Positions 28,280-38,077 of a stretch of 64,000 nt of DNA are shown here, in pieces. The stretch covers positions 248,001-312,000 of the forward strand of contig JAHPZA010000006.1 in assembly GCA_019058445.1 (NCBI GenBank). Reading direction: 5' to 3'. This DNA comes from Promethearchaeota archaeon (lineage in GTDB: Archaea > Asgardarchaeota > Lokiarchaeia > Sigyniarchaeales > SOKP01). The notes beneath the pieces were generated by a model. It was not told the DNA's origin and did not search any database. It was given only the letters and a program-made list of their open reading frames with translations. A program made the position numbers and the translations under genes. Each line of letters begins with the position of its first letter. Positions within the stretch are counted from its first letter, which is position 1.

Positions 28280-29383
28280 CTATTTCTTAAGACTTCTAAT
28301 ATATTGATAAATTAATTCAGCAGTCACTTCTATACCACTTAAAGTACTAATTTCAGGTACATTGTGGCTAAATTTAACAGGTATTCCAACGAGAGCAGAA
28401 GGAATTCCTAACCATTTTTGTGTTTTTCCAGCATCAGAACCATACATTTCAAAAACCCCATTTTGATAGAAAATCTTATTTTTTTCTGCTACATTTGTTA
28501 GATCTTTACAAAAATCATAATCATAGATTCCTTTTCCAAGGCTATCTTGCCACACTATTACCGGTCCAGCATTAAGTTTAATATCTGAACTCACACTTTT
28601 AGGATCGGATACTATACCGATATCAATCCCAATTACTCGATCAATAGGATTATTTTTAACGAAAAACAATGCTCCTTCGGTTCCAATTTCTTCCCTTGTC
28701 GTGGCAACAATATAGACATCATAGGGAACTCTAATAATTCCAAATTCATCAACTAAGTTTTTTACAAGTTTATCAATTAGCACAAGATTGCAAGTAAGAG
28801 CTGCTAAATTATCCATGGAATATCCGGCAAGTATATCATTGTTAATTTCTGGATTTAACAATTCAAATTCTCCAGAGAATACAATTGGTGCTCCAATATG
28901 AATCTTATAATCATTAATTACTTCTTCTCTATTGGTTGCCCCTATAAATATTTCCAATTCTAGGGGATCAATTAATTCTTTCCCTCTTAATTTAGGAGGA
29001 GTTGAATGTGTTGACCTACCCGCAATAACTCCATTTATCCATACTCCGTCCTTATTTAAAATCTGGATTGTTTGTGAAACAAGCCATCGTCCCTCATACC
29101 CTCCTCGTTTTGAAAATTCTAAGGATCCATTTTTTTTTATTCTTCTCACAGTTCCTCCAATTTCATCAATATGAGATAGGATGGCAATTGCTTTTTTCCC
29201 TGTAGTCCCTTTAAACCTAACATAATAATTCCCTAGAGTATCAATTTTTACGGGAATTTGTTTATCCTTTAGAAGTTTTTCAACTTGATTTTTAAAAATT
29301 TCTCCACGAGCTTTTTCTAATCCCGAGGGAGCTCTTTCTGAGGCCAGATTTTTGATAATATTTAAGATTTCTTTTTTATTCAA
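28280..29383 (-). CDS. M42-family metalloaminopeptidase
   Basis: A 367-residue cytosolic peptidase of the M42 type (glutamyl aminopeptidase, TET complexes), which finishes protein turnover by removing N-terminal residues. Metal-ligand regions are visible: LSHIDEIGG, GYSMDNLAAL, TTREEIGTEGA with the catalytic Glu, and KFSHNVPEIST near the end. Start is TTG at 29383. Stands alone between the surface protein and a thioesterase gene. Confidence 0.87.
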   Translation of the reverse strand: MNKKEILNIIKNLASERAPSGLEKARGEIFKNQVEKLLKDKQIPVKIDTLGNYYVRFKGTTGKKAIAILSHIDEIGGTVRRIKKNGSLEFSKRGGYEGRWLVSQTIQILNKDGVWINGVIAGRSTHSTPPKLRGKELIDPLELEIFIGATNREEVINDYKIHIGAPIVFSGEFELLNPEINNDILAGYSMDNLAALTCNLVLIDKLVKNLVDEFGIIRVPYDVYIVATTREEIGTEGALFFVKNNPIDRVIGIDIGIVSDPKSVSSDIKLNAGPVIVWQDSLGKGIYDYDFCKDLTNVAEKNKIFYQNGVFEMYGSDAGKTQKWLGIPSALVGIPVKFSHNVPEISTLSGIEVTAELIYQYIRSLKK

Positions 29384-29565
29384 TGATGTTTCCCATTTTT
29401 CTTATATCTATTAAGGTGATTTTGTGAAAATTTATATTTATAATTTAACAGATTATAGATAGACTAAAAAATTTTGAGAATCTAATGTCTAGATGAACAT
29501 GATTAAATTCATAAAAGCCATAGATTTTCCAATGATATATTTTGAAGTAAAACGATAGTATATAA

Positions 29566-30006
29566 ATGATTAAAATGGAAGTTGGTCTTTTAAAAGAATT
29601 GCTTAACGTGGAGGATTCTTTAGAAATTGTAGTTAGATTTAATGATATTAATACTATGGGGACAGTTCATTTTAAAGAATTCTTGGATTATTTTGAAGAT
29701 GGATTTGTAAGTTTTATGAATAATATCCAAGATCCACTGGCAGTTAAGAATGCTCTTAAAAGTGGAATTGTATTCCCTGTAAAAAAACTTGATATAGAAT
29801 ATGAATCATCTGCTGAATTTGGAGATCACATAATTGTAAAAACGCGCATAAAAAGTATTGAGGACGATTCAATTTCATTTCTCCATGATATATATCGTGA
29901 ATCTGATAATGTTTTATTAGCGAAAGTTGTATGCGTTAGACTTGTTATGGAAGTAGATTCTAAAAAATTAGTGAATGTAAAGCAATTCTTTAGTGAATTT
30001 GTTTAA
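29566..30006 (+). CDS. Hotdog-fold acyl-CoA thioesterase-like protein
   Basis: 146 residues with the 4-hydroxybenzoyl-CoA thioesterase pattern: VRFNDINTMGTVHFKEFLDYFEDG, then the beta-rich KLDIEYESSAEFGDHI. In classical members an Asp near the start of this motif (D-x-D-x-x-G) is catalytic; here the sequence is NDINTMG. Would hydrolyse a thioester or bind an acyl group. ATG at 29566; another ATG lies three codons later. Family fairly sure, substrate unknown. Confidence 0.7.
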   Translation: MIKMEVGLLKELLNVEDSLEIVVRFNDINTMGTVHFKEFLDYFEDGFVSFMNNIQDPLAVKNALKSGIVFPVKKLDIEYESSAEFGDHIIVKTRIKSIEDDSISFLHDIYRESDNVLLAKVVCVRLVMEVDSKKLVNVKQFFSEFV

Positions 30007-30056
30007 AATATTTCAATAAGCTAAAATATTGTAACAAAAATAAGTTACTTTAGGAA

Positions 30057-30698
30057 TTAATTATCAGGAGCCATTGGAATAATTCTATTAATTAACTGTC
30101 TTCCACATTCAGTAAAACTTCGATAAATATTTCTTCGAAATTTATAGAGAGCACATGTTTCATAAATTATAGGATTATAATTATGTAAATCATGGCCAAG
30201 TTCAAACCAAAGTTGTTCCTCTTTAAGAATTTGCAGAAATTCTGCTTCTCCAATAACATCTGTGAGATCTTGTTTATTTAACATAATGATTAAGGGTATA
30301 TCTTTTATTAGTTTACCTTTTGCGACGTTTTTTAATTCTTTTAATGATTCAATATTATCTTCAAATAATTTAGTTTGGGAATCAACAACAAATATAACTC
30401 CATCCGTTCCAAGAAATACTTTTTCTCTTAAAGCAGAAAAGCTGCTTTGCCCAGCCACAGTCCAAATATGATAAAAGACTTGTTTCTGTTTTTTAGATTG
30501 AAACACCCCCCTATCAAAATATAAAGTGTGTCCGCTTGCTCTCTCAATTTTTGTGAGTGTGCCCACTGGAAGAACATCTTTATTTTGTTCTTGTGTTAAT
30601 TGATATAGCGTATCAACTATGGTAGTCTTTCCCGAACCAGACATCCCCCAATAAAGAATTTTTATGTATATTTTATTGTCTTCCGTAATTTGAACCAA
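30057..30698 (-). CDS. MglA/Ras-like small GTPase
   Basis: About 213 residues with all GTPase motifs: P-loop GMSGSGKTT, switch I region around SGHTLYFDR, TVAGQ (G3), NKQD (G4) and ETCALYKF (G5 region). The GVIFVVDSQ segment and the long switch I resemble the MglA branch of Ras-like proteins, which controls polarity in bacteria and is expanded in Asgard archaea. TTG at 30698 is preferred to a TTG at 30713 because GGTGAG precedes it by seven bases. No lipid-attachment cysteine is present at the C-terminus. Confidence 0.85.
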   Translation of the reverse strand: MVQITEDNKIYIKILYWGMSGSGKTTIVDTLYQLTQEQNKDVLPVGTLTKIERASGHTLYFDRGVFQSKKQKQVFYHIWTVAGQSSFSALREKVFLGTDGVIFVVDSQTKLFEDNIESLKELKNVAKGKLIKDIPLIIMLNKQDLTDVIGEAEFLQILKEEQLWFELGHDLHNYNPIIYETCALYKFRRNIYRSFTECGRQLINRIIPMAPDN

Positions 30699-30954
30699 AT
30701 TATATCTCACCAAGCTGAGGATAAAAATTTCGAGAGACCATTAACTTTTACATAATAAAAGACTATTCGGTTTTACACTCCTCATATCTGATTATGCAAT
30801 AATAATCCATCTTAGATATATTTAATATTGCTCTCTGATATTTATAACTTATTCTTTAAGAAATAAGATATTTCGTATTTAATTTCACCTTATAATTTGT
30901 GAGCAATTTTATCAGATACCACGGTAATTTTAAATTAAATAAAAAGAAATAGAT

Positions 30955-32061
30955 TTAATTTGTCGTGATTTTTGGTGGCGGCACATATACCTCTCTTGTT
31001 CCGGTTCTCTTCAAATTAATTGCGTTCTCAGGACAATGATGAGCACAAACACCACAGCCAATACATTTATTTTCATTAATAAAGGCAATCGTATCTTTTA
31101 AATCTATGGCTTCCATTGGACATCTTTCAACACATGTTCCACAACCTATACATTCTGAATCATTCACTTTTGCTAAATAACTGGTATAACAGTGATATGG
31201 TGAGATCCCTCTATAATACATTTGAAAAATACCACAACAACATTTACAACAATTGCATATTGCTTCTTCTTCTAATTCAGGTTTTAAATGCACATGAAAT
31301 GCTTTATGAACAAGCCCCTCATCCTCAGATAACTTTAAGACCTTTTTTGCGTCATCCTTGCTGATAGGTTTTCCAAAATTATGTTCAATTACAAATTGTG
31401 CGCTTTTACCAAATAATAAACAATTTGTTCTTTCTTGAGTTACTTTACATGGATCGTCTAACAGGTCTTTTTCATGGCGACAATAGCAATGTGTATAAGC
31501 AATATCATCATATTTATCAATTATTTTTGAAACCTCTTCATAAGGAATAATCTTTTCTGCCGGAAGTTCTTCTATCTCACCTTCAACGGGAACAATTCGA
31601 TTTACTGGAGGGAAGTTCTTAAATCCCTTAACAACTGTTTCATAACTTCTTTGGGTAGCCTCACTCATTCCTCTAAATAATTTATCGAATGTTTCTGCTA
31701 ATTTTTTCTGTTTTTCTCCCGTCTCTCCCCTCATTAATGTATATTCGAACATTCCTGGAAAAGGACCAAGCAGTCTATATACTTTTATGCCAGTTCTTCT
31801 ACTGGTCGTACCTACCACAATTCCATCCTGCATCAATCCGTATAACATCTTATGGAGGGAATCATCATCTAGATCGATTTTATCTTTAATTTGATCTATG
31901 CTTAAGCTCGGTTTTCTATTATAGACTTTAGATACAAATTGAGCTTGTTCTTCTGTCATTATAGTTTGTAGTAATTCAATAAGAGTCTCATTAATGGGCA
32001 TTGGCATTTGACCAGCTTTAGCTACCGTTCTTGCCGCTTTATACCATAATTGTTCAGACAT
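30955..32061 (-). CDS. Dicluster ferredoxin protein with N-terminal winged helix
   Basis: 368 residues. Residues about 45-105 form a winged-helix-like unit (KPSLSIDQIKDKIDLDDDSLHKML region), a middle part carries HCYCRH and CNCCKCCCG cysteine clusters, and the C-terminus holds two [4Fe-4S] motifs, CIGCGTCVERCP and CIGCGVCAHHCP. Such proteins occur in anaerobes and probably serve in electron transfer or redox sensing. Cytosolic, no membrane helix. The start ATG has no clear Shine-Dalgarno. Divergent from GPH-3. Confidence 0.8.
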   Translation of the reverse strand: MSEQLWYKAARTVAKAGQMPMPINETLIELLQTIMTEEQAQFVSKVYNRKPSLSIDQIKDKIDLDDDSLHKMLYGLMQDGIVVGTTSRRTGIKVYRLLGPFPGMFEYTLMRGETGEKQKKLAETFDKLFRGMSEATQRSYETVVKGFKNFPPVNRIVPVEGEIEELPAEKIIPYEEVSKIIDKYDDIAYTHCYCRHEKDLLDDPCKVTQERTNCLLFGKSAQFVIEHNFGKPISKDDAKKVLKLSEDEGLVHKAFHVHLKPELEEEAICNCCKCCCGIFQMYYRGISPYHCYTSYLAKVNDSECIGCGTCVERCPMEAIDLKDTIAFINENKCIGCGVCAHHCPENAINLKRTGTREVYVPPPKITTN

Positions 32062-32265
32062 CTTTTTTTCCTATTTTTTTGATAACATCTAAATTAAAAC
32101 TACATAGGATAAGAGATTCATAATTTAATTATCTTATGTAAAAATTTCATAAGAAACTAGGGATAATTAAACTGATAAGCCAAACATAAAATAAGTATAA
32201 AAATACTGAAATTTAATATTAAAAAAAGAAATTATCTTTTAACCAAAAAATCAAATTAAAGGTTA

Positions 32266-33672
32266 ATGATGAAAGAGAGTAATAACGTCTATACTTCACA
32301 TTCCAAAAAGAATATGGCTTCTTATGGTTTTGCTAAAGCTCTCAGCCAATTTATTAGTATAGGGTTTACTGCATTTGGTTTTTATTATTATGAAAGTGAA
32401 ATTGGATTAAATGTTTGGCTTGTAGGCTTAGGATATATAATCTATGCTATATATAACGCGATTAATGATCCTTTAGTTGGGTACTTAACGAATAAACCCT
32501 TTAAATTTACCAAAAAATGGGGAAGAAGATTTCCATGGATCATGCTTGGAGGAACTCTATGGGTAATCAGTTATATTCTAATTTTCACACCGCCGAACGT
32601 CAACCCCGAATCAGAATCTGGAGCATTGATTCTATTTGCGTGGCTTGTATTTGCTGCTTGTCTTTTTGATACGTTTGCTTCAATTTTTTTCGTAAACTTC
32701 TCATCTCTGTTCCCAGATAAGTTTAGATCAATTGAGGAACGGAGAACTGCGAATGCCGTAGCTACGCCAATCGGACTTGTTGGGACCACTCTTGCCGTGA
32801 TTTTACCACCCTTTTTTATTACTTTCGGTGATCTACGATCATATATTATTCAAGCGGGAGTAATGGTTACTTTTGGCCTTATTATTTTGGCTCTTTCAAT
32901 TCCCGGTTGTCGTGAAGATCAAGAGACTATTGATCGATACCTTGCTACACATATCGATAAAACAGAAAGAGAATCTTTCTTTGGAACCATGAAATCAGCA
33001 TTAAAGCAAAAAAGTTTTGTCGTATTTATTATTACCTATACATTATATCAAAGTTTAGTCATTTGTATTCAGACATCAGTTCCTTATGTTGTACGTTTCA
33101 TTTTGGAAATGCCAGCAAGCGCTATAATATTGGTTTCAATGGGATTTCTATTAGGAAGCGTTCTTTCGATTCCTTTGTGGAATAAATTGGCTCAAAAAAC
33201 AAATAATAATCGGAAAACATTTTTGATTGCATGTATTTTTATGGCAATTTCTGCGGCACCTTTAATATTCACTAAAAGTTATATAGGGATTATTATTGGG
33301 ATGACATTGGTGGGTGTTGGTATTGGAGGTACATGGATCATGTTAGCTCCAGTATTAGCCGATGTGATTGATGAATCAGTCGTAAGAACTGGAAAACGGG
33401 AAGAAGGTATTTACAATGGATTTCAACAATTTTTTGGTCGTATAGCGATTCTTATCCAAGCAATAACTTTCGTGGTAGTACATACCCTCACAGGATTCAA
33501 AGAAGGCGCATCAACTCAAACCCCCGAAGCAATATTTGGGATCCACATCCATTTTGCTTTAATGCCTATGATTTTTATGCTCATAGGATGCATAATCTTC
33601 TGGAAATGGTATGACCTCACCCCTGATAAAGTAAAAATCAATCAGGACAAAGTTAAAGAACTTGGACTTTAA
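32266..33672 (+). CDS. GPH-family (MelB-type) symporter, GPH-3
   Basis: 468 residues, about 12 helices. The signature reads IYNAINDPLVGYL followed by KKWGRRFPW, so the first cation-site acid is Asn. It is a close paralogue of the next gene: the stretches FASIFFVNF, LFPDKFRS, SYIIQAG and VIDESVVRTGKREEG are shared, showing a tandem duplication. No enzyme gene is attached; the nearest neighbours are an iron-sulfur protein and a protein of unknown function. Confidence 0.86.
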   Translation: MMKESNNVYTSHSKKNMASYGFAKALSQFISIGFTAFGFYYYESEIGLNVWLVGLGYIIYAIYNAINDPLVGYLTNKPFKFTKKWGRRFPWIMLGGTLWVISYILIFTPPNVNPESESGALILFAWLVFAACLFDTFASIFFVNFSSLFPDKFRSIEERRTANAVATPIGLVGTTLAVILPPFFITFGDLRSYIIQAGVMVTFGLIILALSIPGCREDQETIDRYLATHIDKTERESFFGTMKSALKQKSFVVFIITYTLYQSLVICIQTSVPYVVRFILEMPASAIILVSMGFLLGSVLSIPLWNKLAQKTNNNRKTFLIACIFMAISAAPLIFTKSYIGIIIGMTLVGVGIGGTWIMLAPVLADVIDESVVRTGKREEGIYNGFQQFFGRIAILIQAITFVVVHTLTGFKEGASTQTPEAIFGIHIHFALMPMIFMLIGCIIFWKWYDLTPDKVKINQDKVKELGL

Positions 33673-33800
33673 ATTTTTCTCACATCTATTTTAATAATTT
33701 TTCATGAAACAAAAAAAATTTAGATTAACTATAAAAATACCGATATCTAATATTTAAAAAACAAATTCAATTTTTTAAAAAAATATTTTAGGTAATTAAT

Positions 33801-35192
33801 ATGGAAAATATTGTACATTCAAAAAGAAGTATGGCATCCTATGGATGTGCTAAAGCTTTGAATGAATTTTTCAATATGGCATTTATGGCTTTTGGTTTCT
33901 TTTTTTACGAGACAGAAATAGGTTTAAATGTCTGGTATGTTGGACTTGGTTTTATCGTCTTTGCTATATGGAATGCTATTAACGACCCTCTTGTAGGATA
34001 TTTAACTGATCGTCCGTTCAAATTTACAAGGAAATGGGGTAGAAGATTTCCTTGGATAATGTTGGGAGGATCTTGTTGGATTCTTAGTTATATTCTCATC
34101 TTCATTCCACCTAATGTCAATCCACAATCAGGAGCTTGGATCATTTTTTTATGGCTCGTTTCTGCCACTTGTATTTACGATTTATTTGCTTCAATATTTT
34201 TTGTGAATTTTGCCGCTCTTTTCCCCGATAAATTCCGATCAGTAGAAGAACGACGAAAAGTTAACGCGATCGCTACTCCAATAGGGATTTTGGGTATTGT
34301 GACTGGAGGAATTGTACCACCACTTTTTATTGAATTTGGAAATACCACTTCGTATATTATCCAAGCGGGTATGATGATTATTATTGCTCTTGTCATTTTA
34401 GCGCTCTCTATTCCTGGTTGCCGCGATGATAAAGAAATAGTGGAACGTTACCTTACAACATTTGAAACAAGGAAAGTAGAAGAAGAGTCATTTTTTAAGT
34501 CCTTGAGAGTTGCCATGAAGCAAAAGTCGTTTGTATACTTTATCCTTGCATATCTTTGTTATCAAACTTGTACAACGCTCATGCAAACATCTGTTTCATA
34601 TGTTATACGATTTATTTTAAAATTGCCGGCAAGTGCTATGATTTTAATAATGTTAGCACTTCTTGTTGGAGCAGTGATTTCAATTCCTTTCTGGATAAAG
34701 TTTGCCAATAAAACAAATGACAATAGAAAAATAATAATGACCGCTGGATCATTGATGGTGATAGCTACAGCTCCGTTAATATTCCTAGAGAATTATATTG
34801 CCGTTGTTATCGCAATGTTTATTTGGGGTTTATGTTTCGGGGGTTATTGGGTAATGTTAGCACCGGTTTTAGCCGATGTAATTGATGAGTCCGTAGTAAG
34901 AACAGGTAAGCGTGAAGAAGGTGTATATAATGGATTTCAGCAATTCTTTGGTCGCCTTTCTTTTCTCTTTTCTGCTCTATCCATTGCGATTGTTCATACA
35001 CTCACAGGATTTAAGGAAGGAGCAGGACCAGAAGCTCAACCCCCTCTAGCAATAATAGGAATTCACATACATTTTGGATTAATCCCAATGATTTTTATGC
35101 TTGTGTCTGTTATCTTATTATGGAAAGGGTACGACCTAGTTCCTGAAAAAGTAAAAGCCCATCAAGAAAAAATCAAGGAAATGGGTCTTTAA
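33801..35192 (+). CDS. GPH-family (MelB-type) symporter, GPH-4
   Basis: 463 residues and about 12 helices, tandem duplicate of GPH-3 128 bases upstream. Motif IWNAINDPLVGYLTDRPF with GRRFPWIMLGG; again Asn in the first cation-site position. The pair diverges most at the N-terminus and in the helix 5-6 region, as expected for copies that have shifted substrate range. The sequence between the copies is AT-rich and could hold a second promoter. Confidence 0.86.
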   Translation: MENIVHSKRSMASYGCAKALNEFFNMAFMAFGFFFYETEIGLNVWYVGLGFIVFAIWNAINDPLVGYLTDRPFKFTRKWGRRFPWIMLGGSCWILSYILIFIPPNVNPQSGAWIIFLWLVSATCIYDLFASIFFVNFAALFPDKFRSVEERRKVNAIATPIGILGIVTGGIVPPLFIEFGNTTSYIIQAGMMIIIALVILALSIPGCRDDKEIVERYLTTFETRKVEEESFFKSLRVAMKQKSFVYFILAYLCYQTCTTLMQTSVSYVIRFILKLPASAMILIMLALLVGAVISIPFWIKFANKTNDNRKIIMTAGSLMVIATAPLIFLENYIAVVIAMFIWGLCFGGYWVMLAPVLADVIDESVVRTGKREEGVYNGFQQFFGRLSFLFSALSIAIVHTLTGFKEGAGPEAQPPLAIIGIHIHFGLIPMIFMLVSVILLWKGYDLVPEKVKAHQEKIKEMGL

Positions 35193-35483
35193 ATAAAATC
35201 ATAATATCTAAATCTTTTTTTTTCTCTTTTTAAATATATTAATCCCAATTCTACCAATCTAAAAAGCCATTGGTTTCTTCTCCATAATATTGTAAGTCTG
35301 TAGTAATGAATTAAAAACCCTCTCCAAATCAATAATAGATATAGTGTTTCATCAATATGATCTTATTTTATTTGTAAAAAACAAGATTTTAATATAAAAA
35401 GGATTATATTCTTTATATTATTCTAAATAAATAATATAGAACAAGGGGTTACTAATATATTTAACAAGTGAGGTTAAAAAATA

Positions 35484-36359
35484 TTGACCACCATTAAATT
35501 AACTTGCCCTTCCTGCAAAAAAAAAGGAATTATTGAAATCTCTGATGAATCTATAAAAAATGTGTCTCGTGGACTTCTTGCCATTAATGTTACACCAGAT
35601 ATAATCTGTGAACATACTTTTATTGCGTATGTGGATAAAAATCTAGCTGTTAGAGATTATTTTATTGCAGATTTTCAGATAGAAATACCAGAACTAGATG
35701 AAATTAAATTAAAAGAAGCAAAAGAAATAATCGAGAAGGATAAATTAAATTTAGACGCAATCAAGCTTAATTTATCTGCGAATTTAATAACTCATGTTCT
35801 TAAATCAATTTTTTATAATAAAAAAATAGCTATAATCTCAGATTTATCCTATTTAAACGAGCACATCATCAATTTCTTCAGACAATTAATCGAAGGTTCG
35901 TTTGATGCATATATCTCAGTAATATCAGTGGATGAGTATAAAAGTAACAAAAAGAATTATAAGGAACATATAGTCCTCAAAGGTAAAGATATTATAAGAG
36001 ATGATGAGAAAATCATAAATCCTAAAAGATTAAAAGTTGAAAAACAAATGGTCAGTCATTTCTTCATGCAGTTAGATCCAATAAACAGCTTTTTTGAACT
36101 CAAAAACGAAATTCGCAAAACGTTTCGATTGTCGCAATCTATAGTTAATTTTACCAGTCAATTTAAAAAAGACGTAACAATTGATTCTGAGTTAGTCATT
36201 GATCATTTAGAAAAGGAATTCAATTTTAAAATAGATAATAATTACTTAGAATTCTTATTAGGAATTGTTGATGTTAATTTCGGGGTTAAAAACATAAAAG
36301 CCGTAGGGTTAAAAGATTATTTGAAATTTTCTACCACCACTTTTAGACCAAAATTATAA
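35484..36359 (+). CDS. Unknown protein with N-terminal CxxC and CEH module
   Basis: 291 residues. The N-terminus has CPSCKKKGIIEIS followed by IICEHTFIAYVDKNLAVRDY, which looks like a small metal-binding module and is of a kind I recall from Asgard hypothetical proteins (recollection, not a search). The rest is mixed helix/strand, ending in a segment around DHLEKEFNFKIDNNYLEFLLG. No membrane helix. Start is TTG with GTGAGG about nine bases upstream. Function unknown; it could belong to small-GTPase-associated regulators. Confidence 0.7.
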   Translation: MTTIKLTCPSCKKKGIIEISDESIKNVSRGLLAINVTPDIICEHTFIAYVDKNLAVRDYFIADFQIEIPELDEIKLKEAKEIIEKDKLNLDAIKLNLSANLITHVLKSIFYNKKIAIISDLSYLNEHIINFFRQLIEGSFDAYISVISVDEYKSNKKNYKEHIVLKGKDIIRDDEKIINPKRLKVEKQMVSHFFMQLDPINSFFELKNEIRKTFRLSQSIVNFTSQFKKDVTIDSELVIDHLEKEFNFKIDNNYLEFLLGIVDVNFGVKNIKAVGLKDYLKFSTTTFRPKL

Positions 36360-36374
36360 GTTCCAAAAGAGACA

Positions 36375-37952
36375 TTAATATTGACAATCTCTCCTAACAT
36401 AACTCTCTGTAAATCTAAGATTTTTTCTCATTAGCTTTAAAAGTAGCTCTATTTTTATGTTAGTGACTGTACCATCATCCCATAGATTATTCATTTCATC
36501 AGGGTCGTCATTGAGGTTGAATAACTCGCCATGCTCACGAAAAACTGTTATCCTCCAGTTATCAGTAATTAATGTCCTTGTTTTTTCATTAATATACTCA
36601 TCATCCATTTCAACCAGGATATTCTCATTAATTTTCTCATTTGGATTTTGCAAAAGTGGAACCATACTTCTTCCTTGCATAAATTCTGGTATAGATAATC
36701 CCGCCAGGTCTAAGATGGTTTCTGGAATATCAATTGAACTTACTAGTGATGAACACACTTTTTTCTTTAGACCCTTAGGGATCTTCATTATAAAAGGGAT
36801 ATTAATTAAACCTCGGTATAAAAACGGTCCTTTAAAAAAGAATTTATGCTCACCCCCTAAATCCCCGTGATCTGTAGCATAGATGATCACGGTATTCTTA
36901 GCTAAACCTGTTTTTTCTAATACATCTAAAATTTCTCCAATCGCATCATCAATCATTTTTTCCATTCCATATGAAGCAGCAATAACTCGCTTAGCATCCA
37001 ATTCTGTTAAATCTTTCGCTTTAGGAAATAGAAGTCGTACCGTTCCTTCAGTATTTAACAATTTAAAATAATGTTCTTTATTTAATGATGTACTATTTTC
37101 ATGATTATCATTAAATGAAGTAGGAAGGATAATATCCTCTGGCTTAAACATGTCAAAATATTCTTTCGGTGGACTAAAGGGATGATGTGGGTCGGGAAAT
37201 GAGCAAAACATGAAAAAATTATCCTTAGAATATGTTCCATCTTGAAATTTATGCAAATATTCAATGACGTGCTCCTTCACAAAAGTCGTAGAATAAAGGT
37301 CTTTAGGGATATCATGGTTCCATACTTGTAGCTTTTTAAATGAGCCCTCTTCTTTCGGGGTCATTAACTTAGCGTATTTTCTTAGAATATCTCGATCCGT
37401 GTCTTCAGGTTCAATTCTCAATCTTAGCTGTAAATTCTCATCCAGATTTACTTTTGATACCACCCAGTTGAGAAAGTCTGGGTGTCCACACAAAATTCCA
37501 TGTCCTGATACCAGCTTAACTTCTTCAAGTCCAAAGTAAGGAGTATGATTCGTTAATTTTTTATAATATTTTGGCAGAGCAAATTCTTGACTTTCAAGAT
37601 CACCATTAAATTGTTTATTTGTTGCTCCAAAATAGTTTAAATGAATTTTTCCAAAATTGGCTGTATGATATCCATTTTCTCTTAAGATATCTACAAATGT
37701 CCTTGTCCCTTGGGGAAGATTTCTACCATTAGTCGTAACTCCATGAACTGAGGGATATTGACCAGTAAAAATAGTACTTCTATTTGGCATACAGATAGGA
37801 TTATTACAGTAAAAATTGGTAAATTTAATCCCTTCATTTGCGATTTTATCAATATTAGCTGTCTTCAAAACCAAATTATCATTATAACAACTTAAATGAT
37901 CCTTACGTTGTTGATCAGTAAAAATAAATAAAAAATTCATTTTTTCGGTCAT
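36375..37952 (-). CDS. Sulfatase (arylsulfatase family), copy 1
   Basis: 525 residues. The formylglycine site is CMPNRSTIFTG, so the cysteine would be oxidised to formylglycine by a separate enzyme not present here. Metal-binding residues appear in FTDQQR, ATDHGDLGGEH and FFKG. There is no signal peptide or membrane helix, so the enzyme should act in the cytosol on an imported sulfate ester. It closely resembles the sulfatase at 52038-53564. It stands alone on its strand, converging on the CEH-module gene with 15 bases between. Confidence 0.87.
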   Translation of the reverse strand: MTEKMNFLFIFTDQQRKDHLSCYNDNLVLKTANIDKIANEGIKFTNFYCNNPICMPNRSTIFTGQYPSVHGVTTNGRNLPQGTRTFVDILRENGYHTANFGKIHLNYFGATNKQFNGDLESQEFALPKYYKKLTNHTPYFGLEEVKLVSGHGILCGHPDFLNWVVSKVNLDENLQLRLRIEPEDTDRDILRKYAKLMTPKEEGSFKKLQVWNHDIPKDLYSTTFVKEHVIEYLHKFQDGTYSKDNFFMFCSFPDPHHPFSPPKEYFDMFKPEDIILPTSFNDNHENSTSLNKEHYFKLLNTEGTVRLLFPKAKDLTELDAKRVIAASYGMEKMIDDAIGEILDVLEKTGLAKNTVIIYATDHGDLGGEHKFFFKGPFLYRGLINIPFIMKIPKGLKKKVCSSLVSSIDIPETILDLAGLSIPEFMQGRSMVPLLQNPNEKINENILVEMDDEYINEKTRTLITDNWRITVFREHGELFNLNDDPDEMNNLWDDGTVTNIKIELLLKLMRKNLRFTESYVRRDCQY

Positions 37953-38077
37953 TTTTAGGCTTCCATTTTTTGGATTAAACTCAAGATGTAATTTATCTAG
38001 TTGTTTATGTTAAAACAAGGAAAATTATAAACTTTTGAATTGGATTAATAAATTATTTAATAGATTAAATTAAGGAA

